Of a stretch of DNA of 64,000 bases, positions 35,130 to 46,927 are shown piece by piece. Numbering within the stretch: the first letter of the stretch is position 1; the number at the start of each line of letters is the position of its first letter. The translations under genes were made by a program, and so were the position numbers. The notes below the pieces were generated by a model. It ran no database searches. It was not told the origin of the DNA and saw only the letters and a program-made list of their open reading frames with translations. Origin of the DNA: Macrophomina tecta (taxonomy: Eukaryota; Ascomycota; Dothideomycetes; Botryosphaeriales; Botryosphaeriaceae); the NCBI GenBank assembly GCA_024180945.1, contig JAKSGN010000043.1:496001-560000 (forward strand), read 5' to 3'.

Positions 35130-35992
35130 GTGACTACAGTCGTCGCTGCTATTTGGGTGCACGAAGAGAAATAGTCGATAGACACAAGGAAATTGAAACG
35201 CTAAAGGAGGGATGCATTTTTAAAGTCATAGGGTAGCGTGTGTGTTATGCCGGCACCGCTTTTTCTAAGGGAGAGGAGAAACGGGCCCCCGTGTGTGTTG
35301 GGTGTATTGTCGGATCTCTTCTATTTCAAGAGTATTGTAATCGGTAGCGGAGGTTAATGTAGTAATATAGGGTGGAAACAGAATCAAGGATACCGGGAAA
35401 TTTTATACCGTTCGCGACAGCACTTCTTCGACCAGACTCAGATCAAAGCATTGAGCTGGCATCACTCGGAACAACGTCACGGGATCTAATGGGTGAGCTA
35501 CTGTGGTCCCACCAAAAGAGTTTTGTAAGCCTATTACGACCCGAGCATGAGCAAGGTGCGGCGCAGCAAATCCTGAGCGGTGGCCAGATTACCTGCGCCA
35601 AGTCAAAGAGCCGCTGGCCAGACAAAGCCACCTCATGCTGATGGCTACCCCCATGGCCAAACGTTGACACAGGTATAGCCAACCCTAAGCCAACCACACT
35701 GTAGATAAGTCACGCTCGCTGTAAGTAGATATGTCATTCGTGGCCAATTACAATCATTAATTCTTAGTCTACTCTGCCAAGCTTCCTCGCCTGGCCGCAG
35801 CTACTTTCTTCTAATTTCCTTTCAGCAACATTCCGATAGCACAAGCGAACCCCCGTCAGGCGCACAGCCTTTTCCCTAACGCTATATCGGACGGTCTATT
35901 ATTTTATACGGATATATCTACCTAAATCAGCATATAGTGCTTCTTCTGTGACTAATCTATCTTATATATATTCTCTTCTAGATGACCTTAAT
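35130..35992. other. Intergenic, nothing recognised
   Basis: Lies between the 3' ends of the convergent MARVEL and SYLF genes. The open frame at 35372-35641 and its antisense partner have no recognisable domain. 35880-35990 is TA-rich and probably contains transcript ends. Confidence 0.4.
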
Positions 35993-37055
35993 TTATCTAT
36001 GCTTAATGTTCCGCACATCAACCACTCCTAATACGTGCATCAGACGCCACGCCCCTTCCGGCCACATCGTCCCTTTAGCCGGCACCTGGCCCTTCAGGAT
36101 CATCTCCGCGCTGATCTTCTGCCCATAGAACTCCTCATTCGCATTCGGCCGTTCCGTGATGACCGTCCCATCCGCCTGCAGCCCCACGTAGAAGCCCCTG
36201 CTCTTCATGTAGCTCCACACGGGCGCGCCCAGCCCATCCCTGCTCATCACGGACTCTATGTATGCGCCGGTCCCGACCGGCCCTGCCGTCACGGCTATCT
36301 CACCGCCGAAGGACAGCCGCGCCTTCGCAAACGCCGCCACGGCCTGGGGCGTTCGCAGCACGCACACGCAGTCGTACACATCGAAGGCGAACATGAAGCC
36401 CGCGCTGAAGGTGTTCACCGCAAAGGCCGACGGTGGCGACCATGACCCGTCGCTTAGGCGTGCGATGACGATGCCCGAGCCGCTGCCCCACGAGAATTGT
36501 GACCCTGAGCGAAAGGCAGTGAAGATGGCCAATCCAGCTGCTGATGCTATCGCTTCGGGAGGGATCTTCACGAGGACTTTGGGCTTTGATCTAGGGCCGC
36601 TTGACGACGATGGGAGGTCTGCTGTGAAGGCGGCGCCCTCTTCGAAGTTTCTGTCAATACGCATTCGTGCATGGGAAGGCCAAAGAGGATAGAATGCACG
36701 TACTGCAAAACGACTGCAAGATCCTGGCCGCCTTATCGCTTTCTTTATCCAGCGAAGTAGGCCAAAAGCCCTCAGTACCAAGCCTATTGGCCATATTGTT
36801 GATTGGGCCTCCGATCTTCGCACTCCAATTGTGAAGGCGTTTCGAAAGATTCGTGTTTGCCTCAGCCTGGTTTGGAGGCGGCTCATATACCGTTGAGGGT
36901 GCGAAGCTGGGATGATAGGGTGGCGGCGGAGCTGCCTGGGTTGGGTTTGAACTAAGAAACGTATTTCGGTCATCATAATTGCTGGTCGGCTTGCGGCTGT
37001 CTAACCCCTGATCCATACCACGAGGTGCGCAAGGAATTTCAGCGGGCATTGGCAT
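35993..37055 (-). CDS. SYLF-domain (Ysc84/DUF500) lipid- and actin-binding protein
   Basis: Two exons, complement of 35993..36639 and 36704..37055, give 332 aa; the 64-nt intron (GTACGT...GAAG) rejoins the frame at ARILQSFC-KGAAFTAD. Residues 1-70 are a proline-rich disordered tail. The SYLF domain follows, with DKESDKAARILQSFCK, VKIPPEAIASAAGLAIFTAF, GSGIVIARLSDGSWSPPSAF, FDVYDCVCVLRT, GGEIAVTAGPVG and YMKSRGFYVGLQADGTVITE in the expected order. Yeast Ysc84 and animal SH3YL1 use this domain to bind phosphoinositides and actin at endocytic sites. No SH3 domain is present, so this is the SYLF-only fungal type. The frame is complete and no damage is seen. Confidence 0.9.
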
Positions 37056-38238
37056 TGCGGCTCCCGAGCGCAGTTGTGATCGATGATATAATGGTGTTGG
37101 GGAAGAGCGTTGATGAGGTCTATGGCGAGGATATCAGTATATCCGGACCATGATAATCATAATAACAATTCATACACCCTCGGCTTTCCACCCCGTCGGC
37201 TTCCGCGGACCATAGAAACAAGGAACACTAGACTGTATATAGACTATAGTCTGGTACACAGAGCCGTCTTTGAGCAGAGCTTGCCCGTAAATATCGGTCA
37301 GCTACGCCTGAATGGGTTTCATCGTTGAAGCAACGACCGTAGATAGTGACCAATAGCGTGGATATTTCCTTCTAAGGACTTAGCGGCTAGTATCGGAATA
37401 GTACCCAATTAGGCGTCCGTATTGGATCTTGCAATGACTCATGGCCGGGGCCCACCGATCAAAGATAAGCTTTCGCTTCCGCCTTGTAACATCGCGCCAG
37501 GGCCTCCGCGGGACCAGTCGCATCAGAGAACGGTTCACCATGAATTCGGGGCAGCGCCAAAGTGTAGGCTCGCATCAAATGAGCCTGTTGGAATATCATG
37601 TGTCTGTACAATAAACTTTATCTTAGTCACGGAGGACGGCAGATGAGAAGGCCTCCCCGCAGCCCTTCTCTCTGTCTTCATGTCTCTCATCAAATGCATT
37701 ATTGATAATCATCATAATCCAAGAAAAAACGAAAGCTGGTATATTTGTTGCTCTTATCAAGGCCATGCAAGGATACCTATATTGTTACGCTACAAAGCAA
37801 AAGAAAGTGGTGGCTGGAACACATATCACGGGGAGATAGATCTGGCGCGAGATCAAGAGATTTTTTTTTTTCCCCCTCTAAATATGGGCTTCTTTCCAAC
37901 GTTCATGTGAGTGGTGAAGGTAGAAACATATTATATCTCTAATCGTAGCCCCATCACTCGTATTACTTGCTGTTGGGTTTGTTGGTGAGACCATGAATTC
38001 AGAATGAGTGGCATAAGGACTGCGAGGGACGCTCAGGGGGAGTCCTCTTATCCATCCTCTTCCGTGACTGAGGTAAAGTTTATTGTATACACACGTGATA
38101 TTCCAACACTTGCTCGTGTGCAGAACTCATAGGTATCGTACGGGTTCCCTTCTCGTGTATTTAAAATGTGCGCTCAAATAAAGTGACTGTACCAAGTCCC
38201 CGGGAATATGCTATACAAACACAGGAGCTATATTGATC
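37056..38238. other. Intergenic, nothing recognised
   Basis: Upstream of the SYLF gene. Open frames here are short and without domains. A run of 12 T followed by CCCCCTC lies near 37861. No RNA gene or repeat was identified. Confidence 0.4.
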
Positions 38239-39013
38239 TCAACAAGAACCTTCAACTTGAATATCCGATCTCTCTGCGATCCAATTCGTTTGCTCCCTCT
38301 CCAGGCCCTTCTGCACCCACTTCGAGGTTATCGCTACCCTGAATCCCGCCCAAACGTACGGTGACACCCGACCTGCTCCATGTGCCATATCCTCGGGCAA
38401 CGTTTGTACAAGCTCTCCAATTGTACATGCCTCCACCAGGCCTCCGACGCTCCAAACAACGAGATATTAGGCAGCATGTGACGTAAGACGGAGCTGCTGG
38501 AGCACCAGAGGCCAGGCTGCTGCCTGAACCCCTAACCCTCGCCTCCATCCACACTGACGACGTCCTCCTATGATCGAACAGATGCCCGGGCAGAAGAGGG
38601 TGCCAGATTGCATCGAAGAGATGCGGAAGGGGGATTTGCAGCCGGCAAGGAGTAAGATATCCCTTATAAGCAACGACGGTGAAGACGAAGAGCATCCTAG
38701 GCACTGACACCGCCATCAGTTCGACGTCTGGTTTACTTCCAGAGTTGCCGGTGGAGAGCTCGATAATTGTGCAGAGCACTGCAATAGTGAAGACCCACTG
38801 GGACCAGTCGAGGTAGGCTCGCCGGACTCCTCTGATCCTGCAGGTTGACGTCGTCTTACAGAGCCAGTAGGCACGGCAAATGCACTCCAGCAGTACTGTC
38901 CCGCCCAGAGCGAGAGTGGTAGTCCTGAGGATGGCTGAGTCTGAGAGGTTCGTCGCGAAGCGGAGAGGATAGAATAGAGCTGGGGGAATGATGCAGAGGT
39001 CGATAATTAGCAA
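38239..39013 (-). pseudogene. Multi-pass membrane protein, frame-damaged or with unresolved introns
   Basis: From ATG 39013 on the - strand the protein has clear hydrophobic segments: LCIIPPALFYPLRFATNL, LRTTTLALGGTVLLECICRA, WSQWVFTIAVLCTIIEL and VPRMLFVFTVVAYKGY. After about residue 120 this frame turns into low-complexity Arg/Gly/Ser sequence. A plausible C-terminus, EACTIGELVQTLPEDMAHGA then SPYVWAGFRVAITSKWVQ, is found in another frame at 38239-38436. I could not find a GT...AG intron that joins the two parts convincingly, so I favour a frameshift, but an unusual intron is possible. The family is not firmly recognised; it is a fungal integral membrane protein of unknown function. Confidence 0.5.
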
Positions 39014-41119
39014 GCTCCAGAACTTGACTCTGTTCTTCTTTCGGGATTTAAGGGATTAATTCCAGGTCCGGCGGGTTCGTAAAATTTGCGTCTGGATAAA
39101 AAATTATTGTGGAGACATGCACTGGTTAAGCAACATGTTTTCCCGCTATTATAAAGTTTAAATGCCTTTAGGACACGATGGATCGTCTGTCTTATTAGTT
39201 TGCAAGGCGTATGTACACATTTATAGAACTGTATAATCAGGGACGGTCTAAGCTCATCCCCGGAAGCCAGTGAATACTTTGGCCAAGGATTATTAGGAGC
39301 TTCTGGCGGAGGCCAGTGAGCGCTCTTCTCAAGTTTTGAATATTCTTTACTAAGGCTAGCAATAGTTCGAATACTGGATTAAGGGGTCCGTGATAGGACC
39401 AAAGCTGCGAGAAGGATATATACGGCCCATAGACTATACGGCGTGAGGTATTAGGCAAGTATTAGTTAACTATGCCCAAGATCTGTCTAGGGGACGGCGA
39501 TATTAGTTATTTTAGAGGCCCAATTTGTAACTTTTGCGACTACTATGCCTCAGGAAGCCATTACGGAGACCGCACGAGCCATCATCAGCATCCGAGGATA
39601 CTAGCTAACGCGAGTTTAATTACGTATGCTCTAGCCATGTGCTCGACTCGGAATCCGAGGACTGCTCCAATCTCGTAGGAAACTAGAGCTGATGCTAGGC
39701 TTCAAATGACATGAGATTGACTTCCGCGGCCCCGAGGTATCCGACTCCATAGGCCGTGTCAGAGCTTAGCCTTCCCCCCTCCCCAGCGACGAAGCCTATC
39801 TAATGCCCCTAAAGGCGGCCCGTATGTACATTGCAGCCAGGACTATTACCACGCTTTCGTTCTCTCTCTTCGGCTATGCCTGACTTGCAAGTACATTGTA
39901 TGCTCTCGGATAGTCGGCCTACTCACTCGATTGCTTTCCAGTGTTCTTTCCGGGTGATGCTGTATCTCGATAATATTGTAAAAGATATGGGTGAATTTGG
40001 TTGCTCAAATTTTTTCGCTTGTTCGCCTCTAGTTGCGGCATGCGGAGGTGTTGATTGGCCAGGCTTCTGAACAAAAAAAAGCATTTAATCGATTATCTCT
40101 CGTACCTACGATATGTAGCCGGCTTCGGTGCTCACTATACGCCTTGCTGTTGCCGTTGACGCCTTTGCTTTGGTTTTCAACTCTGAGCGCGAACCGGATT
40201 CCTTGAAGTATCTGATCTGTATAATCAGTAATCTCTTTGATCATCTTATTAAGCAGGATGAGTTCAAAGAGCTTTTCTGCCGCCAATGGCCTGCTACTTT
40301 CCCGTGCTCTTTTGCGTCAGCATTCGCTGATTCGGACAGGATGATAGATTCTGGGCATTCCTTCAGTACCACCATGCGTCTGGTGTTTACGCTGAGGGTC
40401 CGCGCTCTGCTATCTCCGCGGTTGTGTTCGCGCAGATGGCAGGTCCTGTATCAGGCAACAAAATGTGTCCTTATCGTCGCCATTTCAAGATCTTAAGATT
40501 TAGAAGGCTGAAGAGGTTGCGTGTCGTGATCCCGCCTTTATTTCGCTGGCCGCAAGCGCGCGATACGAGGTCGATTTATGATTGCAACGGCTAGAAGCGT
40601 AAAGGCGAATATAGAAGTTGAATTTTCATGTGGACGTAAATGTCACTGCGTGTTGTGAAATACCATGCCCGGACGTATGCTTCAATTCCCTATGCATGAG
40701 TCCTTGCGTTGTTGGAGGAATTCTACAAACAGCATGTGTTCGGTCGAGCAATGCGGGCTGGAAGGACCAAAGCGCGTGGATTCAGAGCTGCAAGGAGATA
40801 CGCCGGCGCTGGCGAGGATCACTTCGAAAGGATAATTGAGCTGAGTGGTGGTTTGGGGCATGAGCGGTTTGAGTTACCGGGCAGTGGAGTGGGGGGGTTT
40901 GAAGGCCCCGCACGCTGTCGTAGCGATGCTGCGCCTCAGTGGGGAGAGGATTCTCGGAGAAGGCGACGATTGGATGTACGCCGCTTGTTGGCTTGGGGGC
41001 CGGTTCTGCTGACAGCCCCGCCGACCGGAGCATATTAATACGACCAAGGCCGCTCGCATTCTGCGAGACCGCTCAACACATGCATACTCTCTGACGACTC
41101 CAGCGATCAACCTGCAGTC
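39014..41119. other. Intergenic region upstream of the serine hydrolase
   Basis: About 2.1 kb without a recognisable gene. A 122-codon frame at 40128-40496 and frames at 40618-41038 have no known domain; one contains a cysteine-rich stretch but no signal peptide. 40850-41030 is GC-rich. A TA-rich element (CATATTAATA, 41031-41040) about 85 bp before ATG 41120 could serve as the core promoter of the hydrolase gene. Confidence 0.4.
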
Positions 41120-42304
41120 ATGGTCCAAGTGCACGGCATATGCGAACCGCGTTTCGACGACGTCAAAGAGCTACTTCAGTCTTACCTCAACTCCGGCGAA
41201 GAGTTGGGTGCCTCATTCAACGTCAATATCGACGGCGAAGATGTCGTGGACCTGTGGGGCGGCTTCGCCGACAAGGACAAAACCAAGGAATGGAAGGAAG
41301 ACACTATTACCACGGTGTGGTCGACGTCGAAGTGCATCACGGCGCTTGCAGCGCTAGTGCTCATCGAACGGGGGCTGCTCTCGCCGTACGAGAAGGTGTC
41401 GAAGTATTGGCCGGAATTTGCAGCGAACGGAAAGCAGGCCATCGAAGTCCGCCATATCATGTCTCATACCTCCGGCATATCGGGCTGGGCCACGCCAATG
41501 ACGATCAATGACGTCTACGATATACCAAGGTCCACCGCGCTCCTGGAAGAGCAGGCGCCATTCTGGGAGCCTGGAACAGCCTCAGGCTACCACAGCATCA
41601 CGATGGGCCACCTCATTGGAGAGCTTGTGCTCCGCACCAGCGGGAAGCCCCTCGGCCAATTTATTGCAGACGAGATTGCAGCTCCTCTGGGAGCGGATTT
41701 CCAGCTTGGTGTTGCGGAGAAGGATTGGCCACGTATCGCGGAAATCATTGCCCCTCCAGTGGTGGATGGCCTGCGTGCCAAAATGGACCCAGCAGGCATT
41801 CCCGCAAAGACATTTGCCAACCCAATGATGGATGCGAACTTTGCCAATACGAGGGAATGGAGACAAGCCCCTCTAGGAGGGGCTAGCGGCCATTCATCCG
41901 CCAAAGGCGTGGCGCGCATCATGTCAGTCGTCGCGCTTGGTGGTGAAGTCGGCGGGGTCCGGCTTCTATCGCCGAAGACCATCGATCTTATTTTCAGAGA
42001 GCAGTCAAGCGGCACTGACCTTGCCGCAGGACTGGGATTCCGCACGGGTATTGGATATGGTTTGACAGGGAAGGACACGGTGGGTGGTTGGTTACCGGAT
42101 GAAGACGGCATCTGCTACTGGGGGGGATGGGGTGGCTCTGTTGCAATTGTGGATGTGAAGCGGAAGATGACAATTGCATTTGTGATGAACAAAATGGAAA
42201 ATGCGGTCTTCGGAAATGACCGTTCCAAAGCGTATGTCCAAGCTGTGTACAAGGCATTGGGCGTGGAGCCCAAAGAGTTCACTGGCGGCCAATTGCCTGT
42301 GTAG
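41120..42304 (+). CDS. Beta-lactamase-fold serine hydrolase (class C/EstB-like)
   Basis: A single uninterrupted exon of 394 codons. The nucleophile motif SxxK is S68-T-S-K71 (VWSTSKCITALAAL), followed by IEVRHIMSHTSGISGW. Y157 (ASGYHSITMGHLIGEL) corresponds to the second catalytic tyrosine, and the third motif, KTG in bacterial enzymes, appears as GWGGS (336-340). This is the PF00144 family, in which fungal members are mostly carboxylesterases, transesterases or peptidase-like enzymes rather than antibiotic-degrading lactamases; LovD-type acyltransferases are a related branch. No signal peptide is visible, so it is probably intracellular. Length is typical. It stands alone, without cluster neighbours that would indicate a substrate. 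Confidence 0.92.
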   Translation: MVQVHGICEPRFDDVKELLQSYLNSGEELGASFNVNIDGEDVVDLWGGFADKDKTKEWKEDTITTVWSTSKCITALAALVLIERGLLSPYEKVSKYWPEFAANGKQAIEVRHIMSHTSGISGWATPMTINDVYDIPRSTALLEEQAPFWEPGTASGYHSITMGHLIGELVLRTSGKPLGQFIADEIAAPLGADFQLGVAEKDWPRIAEIIAPPVVDGLRAKMDPAGIPAKTFANPMMDANFANTREWRQAPLGGASGHSSAKGVARIMSVVALGGEVGGVRLLSPKTIDLIFREQSSGTDLAAGLGFRTGIGYGLTGKDTVGGWLPDEDGICYWGGWGGSVAIVDVKRKMTIAFVMNKMENAVFGNDRSKAYVQAVYKALGVEPKEFTGGQLPV

Positions 42305-43937
42305 CGCAACCGCCGAATTTATAGAAGGCTCTCCGGCAATAAGGACCCCATGGAGTGTATAGACGTATTCAGGAATAACAGGGCAGGAGGTTGATACCCA
42401 CCCGGCTGAGCCTTTCCTCCTCCGCCAACGCCAGGACGAGCATCAAAATACCGGTTTTCTAGGGCTGACATCACGTAAAGCAGTTCGAGCAGGTTGGTAT
42501 TGAGCCGTTCCTAAGTGTCCCTTAATGGGAGACACGCATGAAACTTCAGTCGCTGCACCTAGGTCCGCCAATGCGCATTGAGATAGCGGAACCAACCACC
42601 GTTCAGGACTCGGGTCTGCGCTTCCGTTACACAGTGGCTTCCTCGCCTCAGCCGTCGGCGCCTCAGTTCCACGCCTCCGCTGCCGGAGGAGTTCGAGGAT
42701 TCTGAGGTGCGCCTCAATCAGCGGGCTCGAGGCTGTCCCGATCCGCGTGAGAGGGAGGTGGCTGCTTCAAGCACCTGTGCGCATGCAGAGGCGGGATCCC
42801 TATAGAATAGCGGTAGCAATATGCGTATCGACTTAGTCTCAATACGGAGAATATCCCGCGGATGCGCCACAAAGAGTAGAGTAGAGCGAATAGGAAGTCT
42901 CGTCACGTCATGCTGGCCCCGCTTAGTAAGAAACCGACAAGTATACGAAATTATCCCCAAAAAAGAAAAAAAAATAAAGAACGGAGATGGATAAGAAGAA
43001 GCCCCTCACGGAGGATAGACCACACATGCTTATTAGCCAATTGGAAAAGCTACATAGGTAAACTACAAGACTTACGGACCTAGATACTAGTAATAAGCGT
43101 TCATAATATAATTCCGGGATTGGAACGGTGAAATCCCGCTAAGAAACCAAGGCCGAGTTGTCTAAAGGGATCCTCCGGGATTGTGTTAAGGCCCAGTTCT
43201 TAAGAATAGGGCAAGTTGCACTAGTCACCTAATGGCGCCGTAGTATTGTCTCCGCTGCTCTCCCTGAACCGTAAGAGTATTCCGTCGACGACAAGGTTAT
43301 CCAAAATAAAAGTCGCGGAATTTCCCATGTGGAGCTGAAGGTGACGAAATTTAAGGCACGTGAAAGACCAGAATTTATAACATCCAGGCCTTACACAACT
43401 TACGGTTCACCAATCGGACCCCAGACCCGAAGTTCCCCGTCGTGGCTTGCGGGCTTTACGCTGAATCAGGCTGCGCTTAACTTCTCTGATCGGTCACAAT
43501 GTCTGGGACAAAAGCCTCACTCCAATAGAAGAGGAGGCTGTGGCATGTATGACTACCTTAGAGCGGCGCGCCGTCTTGAATTATAGAAAATTAGGGCTTA
43601 GTGTTAGTTCTTCCCTACGCTCCGTGGAGGTGGACGGGGTTTATGAATCATCACAATCATCATTGTCGTCGGAAATTACGCCACTAGAGCGTTCTAAGGT
43701 CTTGAGGAACGACTGCCGCTTCTTTTCGCGCCCGTGCATGTGGCATACTATGGCTCGCCCGTCTGATATACAAGCGTCTATGATTATTTATCTTTCTCTC
43801 TAACACCGACGAACATATTCTTCTTTCCACACTACAAACAATCTCCATTCCATCGGAAGTCTCTCAATTGTTGTTCACCTAGCTTATCTAGCTTCAATAC
43901 ACTTGCAGTGATATATTCGTATATTTATTAAGACTCC
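42305..43937. other. Intergenic, nothing recognised apart from a short shared motif
   Basis: No gene is recognised. 43624-43665 (GGTGGACGGGGTTTATGAAT then ATCA-rich) resembles 32545-32580. The remaining open frames are short, lack domains and overlap on both strands. The last 100 bp are probably the 5' region of the rhodopsin-domain gene that starts at 43938. Confidence 0.4.
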
Positions 43938-45839
43938 ATGCCTCAACGAGACACTATCGGAGCTTCGACACCACCTCCTGGAGTAACAGCGAATTTCAAC
44001 GACCCCAAAAACACAACCCATCTGGCCCTGGTCGCAAACATTGTTCTCCCTATTCTAGCGACAATAGTTGTTCTCTTACGTCTGTACACAAGGAAATTCA
44101 TCGTCGGTGTCATTAGCTTCGAGGATTGTAGGTAATTCTATCCAGAATCTTTACTTTTGCTAATTATTAGATGCAATCATTCTAGCCGGGGTATAAACTC
44201 CCTGATGACGGCATTTCAAATAGGTAGTCACTGATATACAAATATCCTAACTAGCTCCTGGCATGGGGTTTTACTATCGGCATCTTCCTATGTAAGTCTA
44301 GTAGTTGGTAAGTAGTTTACTGTTACGGCGCAGCCTACACAGGACCTGGGTAAGAAGGATAAGAAGGACAAGCGGGGCGCCTACGCGCCCGCGAGAAAGA
44401 TCCACCGGCAAGGAGTCACGTGACTCCCGGTTCAACTGTTCAGAGCCTTGGCACTCTGAACTCCTGAACTCGCGAAGTTCAGACGTTCAACCGCTTGGCA
44501 GAATGAACCCATGAACTATCAGATTGTATACACTCTCCCACTATTATATAAACCACACTCTTTAGATAGCTTTGACCTTCGTGGTCAACTTCAATAACAA
44601 TTCGCACATTGTTAGTAACACGGCCTTCGCACGCAGTGCTCAGTCTTGTCACGTGTTCGACTTGCTCTCACCCTCTTCTTGTACCCACTCAAGGAAATCC
44701 TTCGACAGGTTTTCTCCCTCTTCGGTGTTTGGATCCTTAGAGGCAGAGGCCCGCTCGTTACATTTACGTGCTGATTTAGACCGAGGCGTCCGTTACGGCT
44801 TAGGGACGCACGAATGGGACGTGCCCCTATTAGTATATACCAATTTCTTGAAAGTAAGATTAGATCTAGGACGCTCATATTCAGATTATTATTGTATAAA
44901 TAAATTCTAACAATTATCTCTGTTAGGCAATACAGGGTACCAACGCTTGTTACGGGCTATCAATAATGTCCGCCAAGCTTTCTATTTTATCCTTCTACTT
45001 GCGATTCTCGTATAAGAAAAATTTTAAGAGAGTAGTATACGTTGTTATAATAGTTGTTGTTGTATACTCTCTTCTTAGGTCTTTTGTCTATCTATACGCC
45101 TGCCGACCAATGGCCATGTTGTGGGATCCCACTATTACTACCGGCTCATGTATCGATCGGCATGCTTTCGCAATATTCTATGCGACGGCTAATTCTGTCA
45201 CGGACCTTATAATTCTATTCCTTCCTATATTTCAATTTTGGAAGGTAGACCTTCCACGGCGGCAGAAAATCGGAGTTTCTGCTATTTTTATGACTGGAGG
45301 ACTGTACGATCCTGTTAACCCCTACCAATGTACAATTACTAACGGGACGAGCAGAGTTTCATCTATTAGTATTGTCCGACTAAAGCTATTGACCGTAAAT
45401 GGGATTGGAGCACTCAGGGACAGAACGCGGCTCCAGGATATTAATATGATGTGGCTGTATGTATCAAATGCTCTGTCGAATTGTAGAGAAATTATAATGC
45501 TAACGTATGAATAGGACAATGGAGCTCTATATTGGGATAATTTGTGCGTGCCTTCCTCACGCAAAACCGTTTCTGCAGTATCATTTTCCCCAGACACTTG
45601 GCTCTGGCTTCCATTCCTTTCCTGCCGCGACGAATTCTGCCGGGCAGCCGAACTGCGACAGAAGATCTACTCTCCCGTCGCACAATGGTCTAAAGGAGCA
45701 GGTAACCCAAAGGGTAAAGAGGTGCGATGACGAGATCCCATTAGAGCCAATGGTGAATTCCGTGGGAGACAGCATAGACGAATCGGGCCAAAGAGAAAGG
45801 TCAACTTCATCTCTCCGCACTCCAAACCAAATGGTTTAG
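43938..45839 (+). CDS. Fungal rhodopsin-domain (PTH11/SAT4-like) membrane protein 1
   Basis: Seven exons, 43938..44127, 44171..44190, 44255..44291, 44780..44853, 44927..45303, 45355..45460 and 45525..45839, give 372 aa. Helices include LALVANIVLPILATIVVLLR, DYAIILAGLLAWGFTIGIF, SAKLSILSFYLRF, VVYVVIIVVVVYSLLRSFV and FYATANSVTDLIILFLPIF, followed by LPRRQKIGVSAIFMTGG, SSISIVRLK and IGIICACLPHAKPFLQ. These are hallmarks of the fungal rhodopsin domain (PF20684), a seven-helix family without retinal lysine chemistry; roles in sensing are proposed but mostly unproven. Intron 3 (44292-44779) contains a complete solo LTR; without it the intron would be 41 nt. The exon 6/7 junction is the least certain. 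All frames are open. Confidence 0.82.
44321..44762 (+). mobile_element. Solo LTR inside intron 3, not RIP-mutated
   Basis: 442 bp, TGTTACGGCG...GCTCGTTACA, flanked by the perfect 5-bp duplication TTTAC at 44316-44320 and 44763-44767. It contains its own TATATAAA (44545-44552), a GTCACGTGAC palindrome and a CGCCTACGCG-like GC-rich arm. It is a relative of the RIP-mutated LTRs at 46461-46927 and 57736-58216, but retains its CA/TG dinucleotides. No internal retroelement sequence is present, so it arose by LTR-LTR recombination. Confidence 0.93.
44545..44552 (+). promoter_or_regulatory. TATA box of the solo LTR
   Basis: TATATAAA in the sense orientation of the host gene. In LTR retroelements this would position the start of transcription within the LTR. 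It could in principle give a transcript starting in the host intron and reading into exon 4. Confidence 0.55.
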
Positions 45840-46460
45840 TGGAGTAGAGACTCTTGAGAGATCTTTAAAGAGCTAAGCTTGGGCATGGAGTGCCGTATTA
45901 GGGTGTTCAGCGTCGGTTGGCGCGGTGTAGTGTTAGACAGGGCAAACGAATGGGAAGAAACAAAGAAAATCAGTAGCGATAAAGGAGACTTAAGTTGTCT
46001 AGAAGTTGCCCGCATATACTTAGGTTAAGGAAGCTTAGGCTTCTTACGGCTCTCACAACTTTGCTTAAAGAGAATGCGCGGATTTATCGTCTTACTATGG
46101 AATATTAGTCTAGTTATTAAGTTGCCGCTCCCTTAGTGTCCGTTCTCAACTCTTTCAATTCCATCGGCTACAATATTAAACTATGGTCTGCCCTGCGCAT
46201 GTCCCTTGACGACGAGTCTAATAGAATATTGGAGTAGGGGCTCTAGTCGAGATCTGCAGAACCATCTACTTCCTTTATGTAATATATTACGGTGCAGCTA
46301 TTCTCCCCGATTATTTCGTAGAAAAGGAGTTCTCGCAGCTATTAAAATCGATCAGCTCCTAAAACCCCATAGACGTGTGGATGTGTTGGAAAAATTCTAT
46401 TAATAGTTTATATAGTAGTAGACGCAAGACTTGGCATAGCATTAGAAGAGGGCGGTGTAG
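45840..46460. other. Intergenic, nothing recognised
   Basis: Downstream of rhodopsin-domain gene 1. Becomes TA-rich towards the solo LTR. No gene, RNA or repeat identified. Confidence 0.4.
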
Positions 46461-46927
46461 TATAACGAGCGGGCCTCTGCCTCTAAGGATCTAAACACCA
46501 AAGAGGGAGAAAAACCTATTAAAGGGTTTTCTTAAGTGGGTACAAGAAGAGGGTAAGAGCAAGTCGAATACGTAATAAGACTAAGCACTACGTGTAAAGG
46601 CCGTGTTACTAATAATATACTAAATTATTATTAAAGTTGACTACGAAGGTTAAAGCTATCTAAGGAGTATAGTTTATATATAAGTAGAAGAGGTCTATAG
46701 TCTAGTATTAATTCTATTAATTTATTTCTGTGGAAGATAGATTATAGAGATTAAAGAGGTTTAATCTATTTAATCTATATTTGCCCAGGCGAGAGCATAT
46801 AGATCAATGCTTGGCGTCACGTGATCCACGTGACTTTCTCTGTGGATCTTTCTGCGGCGCGTATCTGCGCCCCGCTTCATTCCCTCATTCTGTCTGTTCC
46901 TTACCCTGTGGAGGCTGCGCCGTAACA
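46461..46927 (-). mobile_element. Solo LTR, RIP-mutated
   Basis: 467 bp in reverse orientation (right end ...GCGCCGTAACA, left end TATAACGAGCGGGCC), flanked by the perfect 5-bp duplication TGTAG at 46456-46460 and 46928-46932. It is the same family as 44321-44762, but most CA/TG sites in its left two thirds have become TA. The right third, including GTCACGTGATCCACGTGAC, is less affected. Confidence 0.9.

Noticed and set aside
40618..41038. Cysteine-rich frame and an overlapping Arg/Gly-rich frame upstream of the hydrolase
   Set aside because: No signal peptide, no known domain, overlapping frames of equal quality; probably promoter-region sequence.
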